From Paenibacillus sp. YPG26 (GTDB lineage Bacteria; Bacillota; Bacilli; Paenibacillales; Paenibacillaceae): 64,000 bases of DNA. Positions 62,878 through 64,000 of the stretch are shown here, piece by piece. Where the stretch lies: positions 3,844,001 through 3,908,000 of the forward strand of contig NZ_CP084530.1 of assembly GCF_023704175.1 (NCBI RefSeq), read 5' to 3'. Made by a program: the position numbers and the translations under genes. Within the stretch, counting starts at the first letter, position 1. Every line of letters begins with the position of its first letter. The notes beneath the pieces are model-generated. The model did not search any database. It saw nothing but the letters and a program-made list of their open reading frames with translations, and had not been told where the DNA came from.

Positions 62878-63765
62878 ATGAGTGTAACAAGGGAAGAAGT
62901 AGTACAATCAGCAGCCAAGCTTTTTAAAGAACGTGGGTTTCTTTCGACGACGATCCAGGATATTGCCGATGATTGCGGTATTTCCAAAGGGTCGGTCTAT
63001 AAGTATTTCCCTTCCAAGGAAGACATCTTTAGTGAGGTATTTGATCAATGCCATAACCACTATTTTGATCAAGTCGATGAGCTGACACATCGTACCGGAC
63101 TATCACCGGAAGAACAGTTTGTTCAGCAGATCGTTCTGCGATTCCGCTATTTTATAGAGTACAAACATATTCTGGTCGAATTTACTGAGCTCCCTATTCA
63201 GCAGGATCCCAAGTTCCAGCCGCTCAGACACAAGGTTAGGGGGCGGCTCATAAGGTGGCATAGCGAGTGCTTGCTGCATGTGTTTGGCGAGGAAATCCAG
63301 CCGTTCCTGTGGGATTTGGTTGCCATCTATCGGGCGATTCTGAAGGAATATCTGTTTTGGATTGTATATGAGGAGAAGTCGTTATCACTCGAGGAAACGG
63401 CGAGGTTCATCTTGGACAAGCTCCATGTGCTCGTTAAGCATATGAGAACGTCCGATCCAAAGTCTTTGCTGAACCAAGCTTCATTCGAGAGGTATTTGAA
63501 CTGGGGATTCGAGGACCGACAGGGTGAGAAGGAGCAGATTCTTACCGAACTGTTTCGGGAGATGGATACGGCCATTAACACGATCCCGGCCGGCGCCGTG
63601 CATCGTTCGGAAATAAGGGAGCTTTACCGGTTTATCCAGACGGAGGTTGGCAAGGAGGCAACGAATCTTCCATTGATACAGGCCTCGCTGCACTATTTGG
63701 AGAGGGAGAAGGAACTTAAAAGTCTGGTGGTGCAGTTGAGGAATATTATTTTCTCGGGTGTTTAG
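62878..63765 (+). CDS. TetR/AcrR family regulator with long C-terminal domain
   Basis: A 295-aa regulator, about 100 aa longer than usual. The HTH is standard (STTIQDIADDCGISKGSVYKYF). After the ligand domain (to about 200) there is an extra helical segment (FERYLNWGFEDRQGEKEQI and onward) without a recognised motif. ATG 62878 follows ggggagg; an in-frame extension to 62842 has no site. It is divergent from the isochorismatase-MFS operon, which it probably controls. Confidence 0.9.
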   Translation: MSVTREEVVQSAAKLFKERGFLSTTIQDIADDCGISKGSVYKYFPSKEDIFSEVFDQCHNHYFDQVDELTHRTGLSPEEQFVQQIVLRFRYFIEYKHILVEFTELPIQQDPKFQPLRHKVRGRLIRWHSECLLHVFGEEIQPFLWDLVAIYRAILKEYLFWIVYEEKSLSLEETARFILDKLHVLVKHMRTSDPKSLLNQASFERYLNWGFEDRQGEKEQILTELFREMDTAINTIPAGAVHRSEIRELYRFIQTEVGKEATNLPLIQASLHYLEREKELKSLVVQLRNIIFSGV

Positions 63766-63779
63766 ATTGATATAAATTC

Positions 63780-63821
63780 AGAGCGACGGCTAATTCACCT
63801 AATGGCATTGAGCGTCGCTCT
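63780..63821. terminator. hairpin after the long TetR gene
   Basis: AGAGCGACG and CGTCGCTCT pair around a 24-base loop, without a clear T-run. 63822-64000 shows nothing that I can support. Confidence 0.4.
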
Positions 63822-64000
63822 ACCGTTTAAGATCATGATGTCTAGTCAGATCCAAGAACCTTCTGTCTAATTTGTTACGTTAAAGCCTTTGTATATGTGT
63901 ATTAGTAAATGAAGAATCTTGATATTTCAACCCAGCACCTATTGCTCTATCCATACATACATGAGCGATCCAGATGATCGATGCTAATAATAGATAAACG

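Noticed and set aside
1..64000. CRISPR array, prophage or integrative element
   Set aside because: No regularly spaced repeats, integrase, att-like duplications or phage structural genes were seen; the only mobile elements are the two insertion sequences.

Overview
The window looks like a chromosomal segment of an endospore-forming, low-to-mid GC Firmicute, most probably Paenibacillus. The signs are three-repeat SLH surface-anchor domains on two secreted proteins, a CwlJ/SleB-type spore cortex hydrolase, a secreted GH14 beta-amylase with a starch-binding module, strong AGGAGG-type ribosome binding sites, and many small one-component regulator/target modules. No rRNA, tRNA, CRISPR array or phage structural gene was seen. 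The assignment rests on gene content, not on any search.

Layout. 1-1.7 kb: the last two genes of a nitrate/sulfonate/taurine-type ABC importer. 1.8-7.9 kb: a 1,992-residue S-layer-anchored protein with two lamin-tail-like domains and a metallophosphoesterase domain. 8.0-10.2 kb: a TetR/MATE efflux pair with overlapping divergent promoters. 10.4-11.3 kb: a LytTR/DUF3021 pair. 11.6-13.9 kb: glutamate dehydrogenase followed by meso-diaminopimelate dehydrogenase. 14.1-16.4 kb: a decayed MFS gene, an acyl-CoA-dehydrogenase-fold flavoprotein and its divergent TetR regulator. 16.5-20.6 kb: secreted beta-amylase followed by an SLH protein, behind a long upstream region with four cre-like boxes. 21.1-22.9 kb: TetR plus FAD monooxygenase. 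23-25.4 kb: an ArsA-type ATPase with a small protein and a MarR regulator. 25.5-33.5 kb: hydrolase, a membrane-protein/XRE/DUF4386 operon, VOC protein, LRR-like protein, PadR/SDR, CwlJ, and quinone oxidoreductase/ArsR.

33.8-38.2 kb: an overlapping three-gene operon in which an AcoR-like GAF sensor is fused to PAS-GGDEF-EAL and followed by an acetolactate-synthase-like ThDP enzyme and a carboxymuconolactone-decarboxylase-family protein. 38.2-39.8 kb: WYL regulator divergent from a VOC protein; a second copy of this arrangement sits at 57.2-58.7 kb with a similar TGACA/TGTCA operator. 39.8-41.1 kb: an IS3-family element. 41.1-42.4 kb: an alpha/beta hydrolase behind a roughly 310-nt leader that folds by eye into several perfect hairpins and ends in an intrinsic terminator. 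42.4-47.7 kb: a YcaQ-like glycosylase and a large helicase-nuclease that may be a defence gene. 47.7-53.4 kb: excalibur protein, TetR/HD pair, lipoprotein, a NarL-type two-component system and a CPBP protease. 53.45-55.06 kb: an IS1182-like element with an inward-acting terminator at each end. 55-64 kb: ABC-F ATPase, VOC/WYL pair, Crp-like regulator and quinone oxidoreductase, and an isochorismatase-MFS operon divergent from a long TetR protein.

The genes mostly work as small local circuits: a regulator, its inverted-repeat operator over or next to a promoter, and one to three effector genes (efflux, redox enzymes, VOC proteins). The regions most likely to hold undescribed biology are the sensor/c-di-GMP/ThDP-enzyme operon (33.8-38.2 kb) and the structured leader (42.0-42.4 kb).
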